NCBI GenBank assembly: GCA_910578085.1
Contig: CAJTPM010000009.1
Span: 62,001-126,000 of the forward strand
Length of the DNA stretch: 64,000 bases
Source of the DNA: an uncultured Lachnospiraceae bacterium
GTDB taxonomy: Bacteria; Bacillota; Clostridia; Lachnospirales; Lachnospiraceae
Reading direction: 5' to 3'
Shown in pieces: positions 34,109 to 41,872 of this stretch (the stretch's first letter is position 1; every line of letters begins with the position of its first letter). The position numbers and the translations under genes are program-made. The notes beneath the pieces were generated by a model. That model had not been told where the DNA came from. It did not search any database and saw only the letters and a list, made by a program, of their open reading frames with translations.

Positions 34109-35802
34109 TGGAAAAGAATACGGAACTGATGGCTGTGGCGGCGCCTGTCTCCACGGGCGATAACATATACCCAAATTTACCCTACAGCTCTATGGGTGCG
34201 GAAATTCAGGAAAAAGAGAATGTTTTGCGTGCGGGTGGAGCGGCCTGTCAAAAACCGCAGGCAAAACCGGAACATATCGGCAGGATCGCGCCCGCGAGTT
34301 TTCTCTATGCAATCTTTTTTACTTTCTGTCTCTACAAAAACGCGTCGGGTATCACCTACCCTTTTTACGTGGCAGGAACTATCGGCTTTGCTGTCTATAC
34401 TATCAGAAAGTCCGGTATTTCCTGGGAAGGAGAGCATATTTTGGCGTTGGCGGGAAGTCTCCTGTTTGGCGCGTCAAACTGTTTCACGGACAACACAAAG
34501 ATCATTCTCATGAATGAGGCCTGGCTGTTTGTGCTGATGATGTATTTTCTGCTTGCTGTGTATTTTGATACAAGGGGCTGGCAGTTCGGGAAGTTTCTGA
34601 GCAGTATATTGGGACTGTTTACCTTAAGCTTTGGAAAAATGTTTTCGTTTTTTCCGGATGCCCAGGCCTGGGTGGAAGAGCATAAGGGAACGAAGAATAC
34701 CCAGGCATTGTATGCCTTAGCGGGAGCCGGCATATCGATCCCGTTGATTGCCGTGGTGCTGGTGATGCTCTCTTCCGCAGATATTATCTTCCGGGAAAGC
34801 ATGGACGCCATATTTGGGAGGATAGACGGGTGGGATGTGTTCTGTTGTATCTTCTGGTCCGTGGCAATATTTTTCTTCAGCTACGGCATGGCATCTCTGC
34901 TTCAGGAGCGGGGATTAAAGGAAAGCGTAAAAGACCACAGGACGGGGCAGCCGGTCATCGCTGTCTCCGCAACAGCTGTGATCGCCCTGATCTACATTTA
35001 TTTCTGTGTGATACAGGTGGTTTATCTGTTTGCCGGGTATGGGACGCTGCCGGAGGGCTACACTTACGCACAGTATGCGAGACAGGGATTTTTTCAGCTC
35101 CTGTTTATCTGCCTGATGAATCTGGTAATAGTACTGATCGGGTTGGGATTTTTCAGGGAGAGCAGGGTACTCAAGGGGATTTTGCTGGTGATTTCACTCT
35201 GCACCTTTGTGATGATCGCTTCCAGCGCTTACAGGATGCTTCTGTACATCAGCGTTTATCAGCTGACTTTCCTGCGGATCTTTGTGCTTTGGGCGCTTTT
35301 GGTGATTGCGCTGCTGATGGCGGGTATTGTGGGTAAAACGTTGAGGAATGCGTTTCCGCTATTCCGGTATGGGCTTTTTGTGATCAGTTGCTGTTACCTT
35401 GTACTGTCCTTCGGACAGCCGGATTACTGGATCGCCCGGTATAATATTTCGGCTTACGTGAAGCAGGAAAAAGAGATGGCTTCAGCGGCCGGGCAGGCAG
35501 GAGAGGAGAACGCCGCAGAACAGGCGGGAGAAAGCAGAGGCGGGTATACGGTGGACACCTGGTATCTGCGAAACCTGTCGGCGGACGCGGCGCCGGTGAT
35601 TATGACGGAGGGAAGTATTGAGCGGTATCTTGATTACGAGGCGGAAAAAGAGAAGTGGATGAAGGGGGAAGTGAAGGATCTGTACACGCCGACCTGGGAT
35701 GTGGCATATATTGAGAGGCAGAAAGACCGGGCAGATGAGATGTCGATTCGGAGCTTCAATTTCTCGAGAGGGCATGTAAGGAAGGCGCTCAAAGGGAAAT
35801 AA
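34105..35802 (+). CDS. DUF4173 family membrane protein
   Basis: Polytopic membrane protein of 565 residues; function unknown. After a soluble ~65-residue start come about 12 hydrophobic segments (roughly 65-450), with ASNCFTDNTKIILMNEAWLF and FLSSILGLFTLSFGKMFSFF near the front. The late RMLLYISVYQLTFLRIFVLW (family hallmark Y-LT-LR) is present. A soluble C-terminus follows with a TPR-like or charged stretch. The 4-base overlap with the HTH gene shows coupling. These proteins often accompany YozG/DUF2975 pairs. Confidence 0.87.
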   Translation: MMEKNTELMAVAAPVSTGDNIYPNLPYSSMGAEIQEKENVLRAGGAACQKPQAKPEHIGRIAPASFLYAIFFTFCLYKNASGITYPFYVAGTIGFAVYTIRKSGISWEGEHILALAGSLLFGASNCFTDNTKIILMNEAWLFVLMMYFLLAVYFDTRGWQFGKFLSSILGLFTLSFGKMFSFFPDAQAWVEEHKGTKNTQALYALAGAGISIPLIAVVLVMLSSADIIFRESMDAIFGRIDGWDVFCCIFWSVAIFFFSYGMASLLQERGLKESVKDHRTGQPVIAVSATAVIALIYIYFCVIQVVYLFAGYGTLPEGYTYAQYARQGFFQLLFICLMNLVIVLIGLGFFRESRVLKGILLVISLCTFVMIASSAYRMLLYISVYQLTFLRIFVLWALLVIALLMAGIVGKTLRNAFPLFRYGLFVISCCYLVLSFGQPDYWIARYNISAYVKQEKEMASAAGQAGEENAAEQAGESRGGYTVDTWYLRNLSADAAPVIMTEGSIERYLDYEAEKEKWMKGEVKDLYTPTWDVAYIERQKDRADEMSIRSFNFSRGHVRKALKGK

Positions 35803-35824
35803 AACAGAAGGAAAAAATCAGGAG

Positions 35825-36406
35825 CTATTTTTCTAGTTCGGGAAATGGTATCACTGCAGGCGGGTTCTTTGGCGGTTCTTTCAATATCTTTTCCATCCAG
35901 GCCATATGATACCAGGTTCCGAACTTGTAACCGCACTTATAAAATTTCCCTACAAAGCGATATCCCATGTGGGTATGGAACTGGATGCTGTTCATGGTGA
36001 GGTGTTCGTCTTCCGTTTCCGGATAGCCGATACAGGCATTAAGGCTGTAAATATTCTGGACATTCGAGATCGCCTCCAGAGCAAGATACAGCCTTTTGCC
36101 GACTCCCATTTTTGTCCTGTTTTCTTTCAGATAGATCGTCGTCTCGGCGCTGTGGTCGTAGGCCGCTCTCCCGACGAATGCGTGGGTGCAGGCGTATCCC
36201 AGAAGCTCTCCGTCTTTTTCTGCGACAAGCCAGGGATACTTTTGCAGGATATTTTTTATCCGTGCCTGAAATTCCTCTATGGAAGGCACTTCATATTCAA
36301 ACGAGATGGCAGTATTTACCACATAGGGAGCGTAGATATCCAGGAGAGCTGAAGCGTCCTCAGGGCGGGCGGTGCGGATGATAACAGATGCATTTTTGTC
36401 TGACAT
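35825..36406 (-). CDS. GNAT acetyltransferase, phosphinothricin-acetyltransferase-like
   Basis: Probable N-acetyltransferase of 193 residues. The domain opens IRTARPEDASALLDIYAPYV and has NTAISFEYEVPS, the mark of the Pat/Bar group that acetylates phosphinothricin, methionine sulfone or similar amines. The acetyl-CoA loop reads ENRTKMGVGKRLY and lacks one Gly of the usual RGxGxG. The tail is Pro-rich. Natural substrate unknown. It faces the DUF4173 gene tail to tail. Confidence 0.88.
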   Translation of the reverse strand: MSDKNASVIIRTARPEDASALLDIYAPYVVNTAISFEYEVPSIEEFQARIKNILQKYPWLVAEKDGELLGYACTHAFVGRAAYDHSAETTIYLKENRTKMGVGKRLYLALEAISNVQNIYSLNACIGYPETEDEHLTMNSIQFHTHMGYRFVGKFYKCGYKFGTWYHMAWMEKILKEPPKNPPAVIPFPELEK

Positions 36407-36941
36407 GGCGGGCGTCCTTTCCTTTATTTATAATTTGAAGTTTCTTTTCGGTACGATAGATGGATCCCAATATGGCTGATTCCCGGAAAGAAGGAATAGA
36501 AATCGGTCATTTTCTGTTGACTGTAAAAATATTTCACCCAATAACATTGCCCGGTTATCTAATTTTCTATTTTAGCATATTTGGCGCAGTAGAATCAAAG
36601 CTAATTTCTAATTCTGTTTGATGCTAAAAATAATAAAGTGTATTGACACTCATCAACATTACCTGTTACAATAGCAACACATATCTGGGAAACATCTGAT
36701 GAAACTTCTGACCAATTCGGCTGACGATCCCTGTTATGAGAATATTTCAGTGAATATGACGGATCGAAAAAGAGGGTGGCGTGGGTGGTTTCACGAAAAA
36801 AATTGTGGTCATCCTTTATAGATTCTTCTTTTCCGGCCAAAACGGAAGGAGAAGCGGCTGGAAAGCGAAGAATACTGGTTATACAAGAGATGGAGAGGTC
36901 TTAATAAGTAGAAATACAAATGGAAAGGCAGGTATATTGGA
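36407..36941. other. Long intergenic region with an isolated promoter
   Basis: No supported gene in 535 bases. A good promoter, TTGACA (36643-36648), 18 bases, TACAAT (36667-36672), would start RNA near 36680 and lead into the acetyltransferase at 36942. A 40-codon frame from ATG 36699 to 36821 has only a weak ribosome site. An imperfect hairpin lies near 36824-36856. Confidence 0.5.
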
Positions 36942-37463
36942 ATGCAGGAGAGAATAATTTCAGAACAGTTTATATTTCGGAATATAAAGCCGGAAGAGAC
37001 GGGGCAGGCTATTGCCATGGAGCAGATCTGCTTTCCGCCTCATGAGGCCTGTTCAGCGGAGGCGATGACGGAGCGGATTATCGCGGCGCCGGAGCTTTTT
37101 TTGGTGGCGGAGGATAAGGAGGTTGGAAGGATCGCGGGATTTTTCAACGGTGTGGCCACCGACGAGGCAGCCTTCCGGGATGAGTTTTTTAAAGATATCG
37201 TGCTTCATAAGGCGGATGGGAAGAACGTGATGCTGTTAGGGCTTGACGTGCTGCCGGAATACCGGGGGCAGGGGCTGGCAAGGATGCTCGTGGAGAAATA
37301 TATCGAGAGAGAGCGGGCGAAAGGCAGGGAAACGTTGGTTCTCACCTGTCTCGACGAGAAAGTGGAGATGTACAAAAAGATGGGATTTACCGATCAGGGC
37401 GTTGCCAACTCCACATGGGGAAATGAAGAGTGGCATGAAATGCGTTATGAGATCGAGAGGTAG
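36942..37463 (+). CDS. GNAT acetyltransferase, AANAT-like
   Basis: Acetyltransferase of 173 residues. AMEQICFPPHEACSAEAM resembles the arylalkylamine N-acetyltransferase (AANAT) group, and LGLDVLPEYRGQGLARML is the acetyl-CoA loop with the RGxGxA signature. MYKKMGFTDQG is the usual end of the fold. The start lies 5-6 bases after GGAATGC-type sequence with a weak ribosome site. The glycosyltransferase gene follows after 10 bases, so they are probably cotranscribed. Amine substrate unknown. Confidence 0.9.
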   Translation: MQERIISEQFIFRNIKPEETGQAIAMEQICFPPHEACSAEAMTERIIAAPELFLVAEDKEVGRIAGFFNGVATDEAAFRDEFFKDIVLHKADGKNVMLLGLDVLPEYRGQGLARMLVEKYIERERAKGRETLVLTCLDEKVEMYKKMGFTDQGVANSTWGNEEWHEMRYEIER

Positions 37464-37473
37464 GAGAGTAGAA

Positions 37474-38823
37474 ATGAATCCACAGGTTAGTATTATCGTG
37501 CCTGTCCACAATGCGCAGGCGACATTGAGGCGCTGTGTGAACAGCATTCTTCATCAGGAATTCACGGATCTGGAGCTGCTTTTGATCGACGATGGCAGCA
37601 CAGATGATTCGGGCGCACTCTGCGATGAATTTGCAGCACAGGATGAGAGGATCCTGGTAATTCATAAGGAGAACAGCGGTGTTTCCGATGCCAGAAATCT
37701 GGGGCTTTCGAGGGCGCGGGGGACTTATCTGCAGTTTGTGGACAGCGATGACTGGATCAGTCCGGACGCAACGAAGCGATTTGTGAAGGCGGCGCAGGAG
37801 AATGGCTGTGATCTGGTAATCGCAGACTTTTATCGTGTGGTGGGGGAGCGGCTGTCGCCCAAAGGAAACATCGACGAGACGGAAGCTTTTTCCAGGGAAA
37901 AATATGCGGCGTATATGATGGAAAATCCGGCGGATTTTTATTACGGCGTTCTGTGGAACAAGCTGTTTCGCAGGGATATCGTTGAGAAATATGAGCTGAG
38001 GATGGATCCTTCCGTGAGCTGGTGCGAAGATTTTATGTTCAATCTGGAGTATATCCGCCATGCAAAAGTATTCTGCGCTCTGCAGATCCCGGTGTATTAT
38101 TATGTGAAGACGAAGGGCTCTCTGGCCTCTCAGGGAATGAGCCTTGCGAAGACAGTGCGGATGAAGCGGGCCGTATTTGACTGTTATACCAATTTTTACA
38201 AGAATATTTTTTCAGAGGAAGATTATGAGAAGATACGCTTTCAGGTGTATCGTTTTCTGATCGACGCGGCGGGCGACGGCGCTCTGTCCATCGGCGCCAA
38301 AAAGCTGGAAAATCAGCTGTATATATCGTTGGAAGGTATCAGCGCGGAAGGGGTGCTGGCAGAGGGCTATCGGAATCATAAGCTTCTGGATTATTATCTG
38401 GAGCCGATCGGTATGAAGTACGATCTGTCCCTGAAAGAAGTACGTCTGCTGCTGTGTCTGTGCGATACCTCCTTTCCCTGCAGCAAGCGGGATCTGGCGG
38501 ACAGACTGGGGGAGACGCCGCAGGGGATATCTCACAGTTTACAGAAGCTGGCAGCAAAGGGGTATCTGAAAACGGAGGACGCAAAGCCCGGCAGGAAACA
38601 GGGAGAATCGCGCAGGACAAAGCGGATTCAGGTCGCGTTTCTTCCGGAAGCGGAACCGCTGCTTGCGGAGATAAAACTTGCGCAGGCGGAGGATATGGAA
38701 GTCCGGTTCGGTGGATTTACGAGTGAGGAACGGGAACTGTATCAGAAGCTGTCGAAAAAGATGAGTTATAATATGCAGAAAATACTTTACAATTATGGGA
38801 GTATTATATCTTCTGATATATAA
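37474..38823 (+). CDS. Family 2 glycosyltransferase fused to a C-terminal MarR-type winged helix
   Basis: The ATG at 37474 after TAGGAGAG gives 449 residues; the frame continues upstream only as a shadow inside the acetyltransferase gene. Residues 1-~310 form a GT-A glycosyltransferase: SIIVPVHNAQATLRRCVNSI, LLIDDGSTDDS and FVDSDDWI bind the nucleotide sugar and metal, and SWCEDFMFNLEY is the usual ED catalytic motif. Residues ~325-445 form a MarR-like DNA-binding domain: LSLKEVRLLLCLCDTSFPCS, then the recognition helix region RLGETPQGISHSLQKLAAKG and a basic wing. Acceptor and operator are unknown. Confidence 0.87.
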   Translation: MNPQVSIIVPVHNAQATLRRCVNSILHQEFTDLELLLIDDGSTDDSGALCDEFAAQDERILVIHKENSGVSDARNLGLSRARGTYLQFVDSDDWISPDATKRFVKAAQENGCDLVIADFYRVVGERLSPKGNIDETEAFSREKYAAYMMENPADFYYGVLWNKLFRRDIVEKYELRMDPSVSWCEDFMFNLEYIRHAKVFCALQIPVYYYVKTKGSLASQGMSLAKTVRMKRAVFDCYTNFYKNIFSEEDYEKIRFQVYRFLIDAAGDGALSIGAKKLENQLYISLEGISAEGVLAEGYRNHKLLDYYLEPIGMKYDLSLKEVRLLLCLCDTSFPCSKRDLADRLGETPQGISHSLQKLAAKGYLKTEDAKPGRKQGESRRTKRIQVAFLPEAEPLLAEIKLAQAEDMEVRFGGFTSEERELYQKLSKKMSYNMQKILYNYGSIISSDI

Positions 38824-38854
38824 CATCCTTTTCGGAATTGCAAAGGAGAACTTT

Positions 38855-39043
38855 ATGAAATCAGGCAATAGAGATGACGGCTGGTTAACCGGAAGACTGT
38901 ATTTCAACAGAGAAGATAAAAGAATAATTGTCAAAAGACCGCAAAGTGGTTTTGGCTATACAATGAATTTAGGAAATAAGTGGACATGGATATTTCATAT
39001 TATTTTTGTAATCATTGTAGTTATATTAGTAAACGTCCTTTAA
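38855..39043 (+). CDS. Small DUF5808-like membrane protein
   Basis: 62-residue protein starting at ATG 38855 after AAAGGAG. The N-terminal half, WLTGRLYFNREDKRIIVKRP, and GFGYTMNLGNKWTW match the DUF5808 pattern (Y.N..D.R..V.KR.G.G.T.N...W); one membrane helix ends the protein. Function unknown. It overlaps no neighbour and lies just before a pair of dispersed repeats. Confidence 0.8.
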   Translation: MKSGNRDDGWLTGRLYFNREDKRIIVKRPQSGFGYTMNLGNKWTWIFHIIFVIIVVILVNVL

Positions 39044-39070
39044 GGCCGCTTCCAGTTTGAAAGGGGGATG

Positions 39071-39118
39071 GCGAAGCGAGTGTGCATCGCGTAGCGTACT
39101 ATGTCGTAAGACAAGGCA
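39071..39118 (+). repeat. Dispersed hairpin repeat, family 1, copy 2
   Basis: Shares GCGAAGCGAGTGTGCATCGC with the copy at 22438; its terminal hairpin is degraded (ATGTC-GTAA-GACAA). It lies 78 bases before copy 3 in the same orientation. Confidence 0.8.
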
Positions 39119-39148
39119 GGAGATGAAGAGAAATTCTGCCGGCGCCGA

Positions 39149-39197
39149 GCGAAGGGAGTGTGCATCGCGTAGCGTACTATGTCGTAAGACATAGTAT
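39149..39197 (+). repeat. Dispersed hairpin repeat, family 1, copy 3
   Basis: Nearly identical to copy 2 over its length, with an intact 8-bp hairpin (ACTATGTC-GTAA-GACATAGT). It ends 57 bases before the rubrerythrin start. Confidence 0.8.
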
Positions 39198-39253
39198 GAA
39201 AATAAAAAATATGTGCATATTAAGAATAAGAATGAATTCCGGAGGGATTGAAT

Positions 39254-39790
39254 ATGAGCAAATACGAAGGCACACAGACGGGGAAAAATCTGCAGGCGGC
39301 TTTTGCAGGGGAGACACAGGCGAGGAGCAAATACACTTATTTTGCATCGGTGGCAAAAAAGGAAGGTTATGAGCAGATCGCGGAAATCTTTCTGGAAACC
39401 GCAGAGAATGAGAGAGAACACGCGAAACTGTGGTTCCAGGAGATGGACGGTATCGGGGATACGGCGTACAATCTCGGCTCTGCGGCGGCAGGTGAGCACT
39501 ATGAGTGGACGGATATGTATGCAGGATTTGCGAAAACAGCGGAGGAGGAAGGTTTTACCGAACTTGCGGCAAAATTTCGTATGGTGGCGGAGATCGAGAA
39601 GTACCATGAGGAGCGCTACAGAGCGCTGATCAGGAATGTGGAGACTGCACAGGTATTTGAGAAGAGTGAAGTGAAGGTCTGGGAGTGCAGAAACTGCGGG
39701 CATATTGTGGTCGGCAAAAAAGCGCCGGAGATCTGTCCGGTATGTTCTCATCCTCAGGGGTATTTCGAGATCAAGGCGGAAAATTACTAG
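39254..39790 (+). CDS. Rubrerythrin
   Basis: Non-haem iron peroxidase protecting anaerobes from hydrogen peroxide. The ATG at 39254 lies 8 bases after GGAGGG. The 178 residues hold a ferritin-like four-helix diiron domain with AFAGETQARSKYTYFASVA and ETAENEREHAKLWFQEM, then MVAEIEKYHEERY. A C-terminal rubredoxin-type iron site has ECRNCGHIVVGKKAPEICPV with its CxxC pairs. Full length. The start follows two dispersed repeats, and no PerR box is obvious. Confidence 0.96.
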   Translation: MSKYEGTQTGKNLQAAFAGETQARSKYTYFASVAKKEGYEQIAEIFLETAENEREHAKLWFQEMDGIGDTAYNLGSAAAGEHYEWTDMYAGFAKTAEEEGFTELAAKFRMVAEIEKYHEERYRALIRNVETAQVFEKSEVKVWECRNCGHIVVGKKAPEICPVCSHPQGYFEIKAENY

Positions 39791-39894
39791 ACGGTATGGA
39801 ATCCAGATTGTATTTGGAGGGAGGCTCCTGTATCTGTGGGATGTGGGAGCCTTTTCGGGAAATACATGTTATAAATGACAGGATGAGAAAGAAA

Positions 39895-40977
39895 ATGAAC
39901 ATAAAGATATTTGTCATGACACATAAACTGTTTGAACGGCCGAACGATCCCATGTATGTCCCGCTACAGGTAGGACATGCGCTGCATGGAACGCTTGATG
40001 AGAGTTACCTGCGGGATGATGGGGGGGAGGACAATATTTCCGGCCAGAATCCGTATTTCAGCGAACTGACCGGCATGTACTGGATCTGGAAACAGTGCCG
40101 GGATACAGATTATGTGGGGGTATGTCATTACAGACGTTTCCCTGTGATAAAGGACTGCGGGAGAGAGCGGCTTATGACGGAGGGGGACTGCGAACGGATT
40201 TTAAAAGAATATGATTTGATCACTACGGAAAAGCTTACCCTTCACAGCAACTATTATGAAGGCTTTGCGGTGGATCATAACCTGCATGATCTTCAGGTGA
40301 CGGAACAGGTGGTGCAGGAAAAGTATCCGGACTTTGCGGCGTGTTTTGAGAGACTGGTACATAGCAATCAGGTGTATTTCGGCAATATCTGCGTGATGCC
40401 GAAGAGGCTTTACGATGAATACTGCAGTTTCCTGTTTGATATTTTATTTGAAGTGCAAAGGCGGATCGATGTGACCGGATACGATGGTTACAGAAAGCGG
40501 GTGTTCGGATTTTTGTCGGAGTTTTTGCAGATGGTCTGGATTCAGGTGAGGGGACTGAAACCTTATGAATGTCGGATCGCGATCATCGGCGAAAAGTTTG
40601 AGACAGGGGAAGTGAAGCGGACTCTCAGCGGTTTCTTTAAGAACAGAGATGTGCAGGGAGCAAAGGATTACTTTTTAAAATGTTATGAAAAAAGACCGGA
40701 TATTCTGATGGAAGCGTCGGATATTACAGGGGATCTGCGGATCTGCATGCAGATTATTTCCACCTGTGAGTTTGAAAAAAGCGCTTCGGGCAGCTGCATT
40801 CTGGACAAGGAAAACGATATGCAGAGATTGGTTTTGCTGTTTAAGGCGTTGAATGGCGCAGTACTTCGGATGAGCAAAGGGGAGGACACGGAAGCTGACA
40901 GGGGGATGCTGGAAAGTGGGTTGATTACGGAGACGGGGGTTGCGGTAGCGAGGAGAGTGATGGGGGTAGAGAAATAA
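39895..40977 (+). CDS. DUF4422 protein (capsular/exopolysaccharide glycosyltransferase-like)
   Basis: Probable glycosyltransferase of the DUF4422 family, often found in surface-polysaccharide loci; sugar and acceptor unknown. The ATG at 39895 gives 360 residues starting MNIKIFVMTHKLFERP; ATG 39883 is a possible alternative. The DUF4422 domain covers about 1-225, with LTGMYWIWKQCRDTDYVGVC, the conserved HYRRF and FGNICVMPKRLYDEYCSFLF. The C-terminal ~130 residues are not recognised. With the GT2-MarR gene it is the only glycosyltransferase-like pair in the window. Confidence 0.86.
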   Translation: MNIKIFVMTHKLFERPNDPMYVPLQVGHALHGTLDESYLRDDGGEDNISGQNPYFSELTGMYWIWKQCRDTDYVGVCHYRRFPVIKDCGRERLMTEGDCERILKEYDLITTEKLTLHSNYYEGFAVDHNLHDLQVTEQVVQEKYPDFAACFERLVHSNQVYFGNICVMPKRLYDEYCSFLFDILFEVQRRIDVTGYDGYRKRVFGFLSEFLQMVWIQVRGLKPYECRIAIIGEKFETGEVKRTLSGFFKNRDVQGAKDYFLKCYEKRPDILMEASDITGDLRICMQIISTCEFEKSASGSCILDKENDMQRLVLLFKALNGAVLRMSKGEDTEADRGMLESGLITETGVAVARRVMGVEK

Positions 40978-40983
40978 TTTTTC

Positions 40984-41012
40984 TTGCGCCGACTGAAAGA
41001 GTATGGTATAGT
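40984..41012 (+). promoter_or_regulatory. Promoter of the candidate antitoxin RNA
   Basis: TTGCGC (40984-40989), 17 bases, TATAGT (41007-41012), giving a start near 41019 at the outer arm of the locus-wide inverted repeat. Confidence 0.6.
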
Positions 41013-41018
41013 AAACAT

Positions 41019-41109
41019 ATAAAAACAACCGCCCACAAGGTGGGTTGACCTTTGGAAAAGTAGAAAATCCACCCGGCTACTCGGTCAAAGTTTAGGGGTG
41101 GTTTTTCTA
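41019..41109 (+). ncRNA. Candidate antisense antitoxin RNA (~90 nt)
   Basis: Predicted to start near 41019 and end at the terminator 41061-41109. It converges on the toxin gene on the other strand, so its 3' half is complementary to the toxin mRNA 3' region. The 5' part has a hairpin (CCCAC-AAG-GTGGG). It would be the labile repressor of a type I toxin-antitoxin pair; this role is inferred from layout. Confidence 0.55.
41061..41109. terminator. Bidirectional terminator shared by toxin mRNA and antisense RNA
   Basis: Arms 41061-41073 and 41097-41109 pair over 13 positions with one mismatch and a 23-nt loop. T-runs follow on both strands (TTTTT on plus, TTTT on minus). Confidence 0.75.
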
Positions 41110-41116
41110 TGTATGG

Positions 41117-41215
41117 CTACTTACAAAATGTGAAGATGAATGTAAGTAAAGCCAAAATGAATATGCCGAAAGCCAGCAAATCATTAAAATCAAAGTTATT
41201 CTTCTGATTTTCCAT
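41117..41215 (-). CDS. 32-residue hydrophobic peptide, putative holin-like type I toxin
   Basis: Short gene that standard ORF cut-offs miss. The product begins MENQKNNFDFNDLLAFG, then a single membrane helix (IFILALLTFIFTF) and ends CK. This N-polar, one-helix layout with FILALLTFI matches the peptides annotated in Firmicutes as putative holin-like toxins (TxpA/BsrG type). The ribosome site GGAGGTGA lies 5 bases before the ATG and is almost perfect. Its leader and 3' end contain complementary arms (41243-41257 with 41039-41053; 41266-41278 with 41019-41031), so the mRNA can fold end to end. Likely role: membrane-depolarising toxin controlled by the convergent RNA. Confidence 0.72.
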   Translation of the reverse strand: MENQKNNFDFNDLLAFGIFILALLTFIFTFCK

Positions 41216-41278
41216 AGGCATCACCTCCATTCCAATAGGATGAAAGGTCAGCCCACCCTGCTACACGGTTGTTTTTAT

Positions 41279-41307
41279 AGTCTATCATACTATTTTAAAT
41301 CGCACAA
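41279..41307 (-). promoter_or_regulatory. Promoter of the toxin mRNA
   Basis: On the minus strand: TTGTGC (41307-41302), 17 bases, TAGACT (41284-41279), start near 41272. The post-promoter sequence mirrors that of the antisense RNA. Confidence 0.6.
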
Positions 41308-41462
41308 TAATTTTCCCGTTATTTTTGTTTTATTTTTTGTCAAAATCGATGAAATGTATTATACTGTAATCAGAGAAGCAACCGGCGACTGCGGACATTG
41401 CCCGCAGGAAGAACCGGCTGGCAGATTGGCTATGCACTGTGATGCAGGAAAGGAGCGCCGCT

Positions 41463-41771
41463 ATGAAATGCAGAAGAACACCAATGGAAGCGGAAGTAGT
41501 AAAGTATGAACAGGGGATGGGGTTAGAAGACGGATACGAGCTGTGGTCCGATATTGTGACAAAAATCTGGATCATTACGGACTCTTTAGTCAAGGTGACA
41601 AAGCCGGACGGATCGATCTTATGTCCTTACATTTCTCACAGGAGAGGACGTACTTTTATCAATGAGGACGACTACATAATCATTGATCATGACGGCACAA
41701 AACATGTCTGTGGAGCGGATAAGATATTCAGCCGTTATGAACCCATCGATCTGGATAAAATTCTGGATTAA
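41463..41771 (+). CDS. Small phage-type protein, PGDYG-like
   Basis: 102 residues starting at ATG 41463 after AAAGGAG. The start MKCRRTPMEAEVVKYEQG and the later EDDYIIIDHDGTKHVCGADK followed by FSRYEPID match the pattern of small phage and prophage proteins with MK.R..P...EA, GDYII and C-D-IF-Y elements (PGDYG-type). Function unknown. It lies beside the toxin locus, which supports a mobile origin of this segment. Confidence 0.7.
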   Translation: MKCRRTPMEAEVVKYEQGMGLEDGYELWSDIVTKIWIITDSLVKVTKPDGSILCPYISHRRGRTFINEDDYIIIDHDGTKHVCGADKIFSRYEPIDLDKILD

Positions 41772-41872
41772 ATCTGTCATATAGGATTGATCATAATGTA
41801 TGCGGAAACTGTACGGAACAGGAGCCGCGCTGCGGGGATGCTATCTGCCGCAGACAGAAAAGAGGTTAGCAA

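Noticed and set aside
37243..37473. Longer glycosyltransferase starting inside the acetyltransferase gene
   Set aside because: The region is a frame shadow of the acetyltransferase; GT2 proteins start at SIIVPVHN, directly after ATG 37474.
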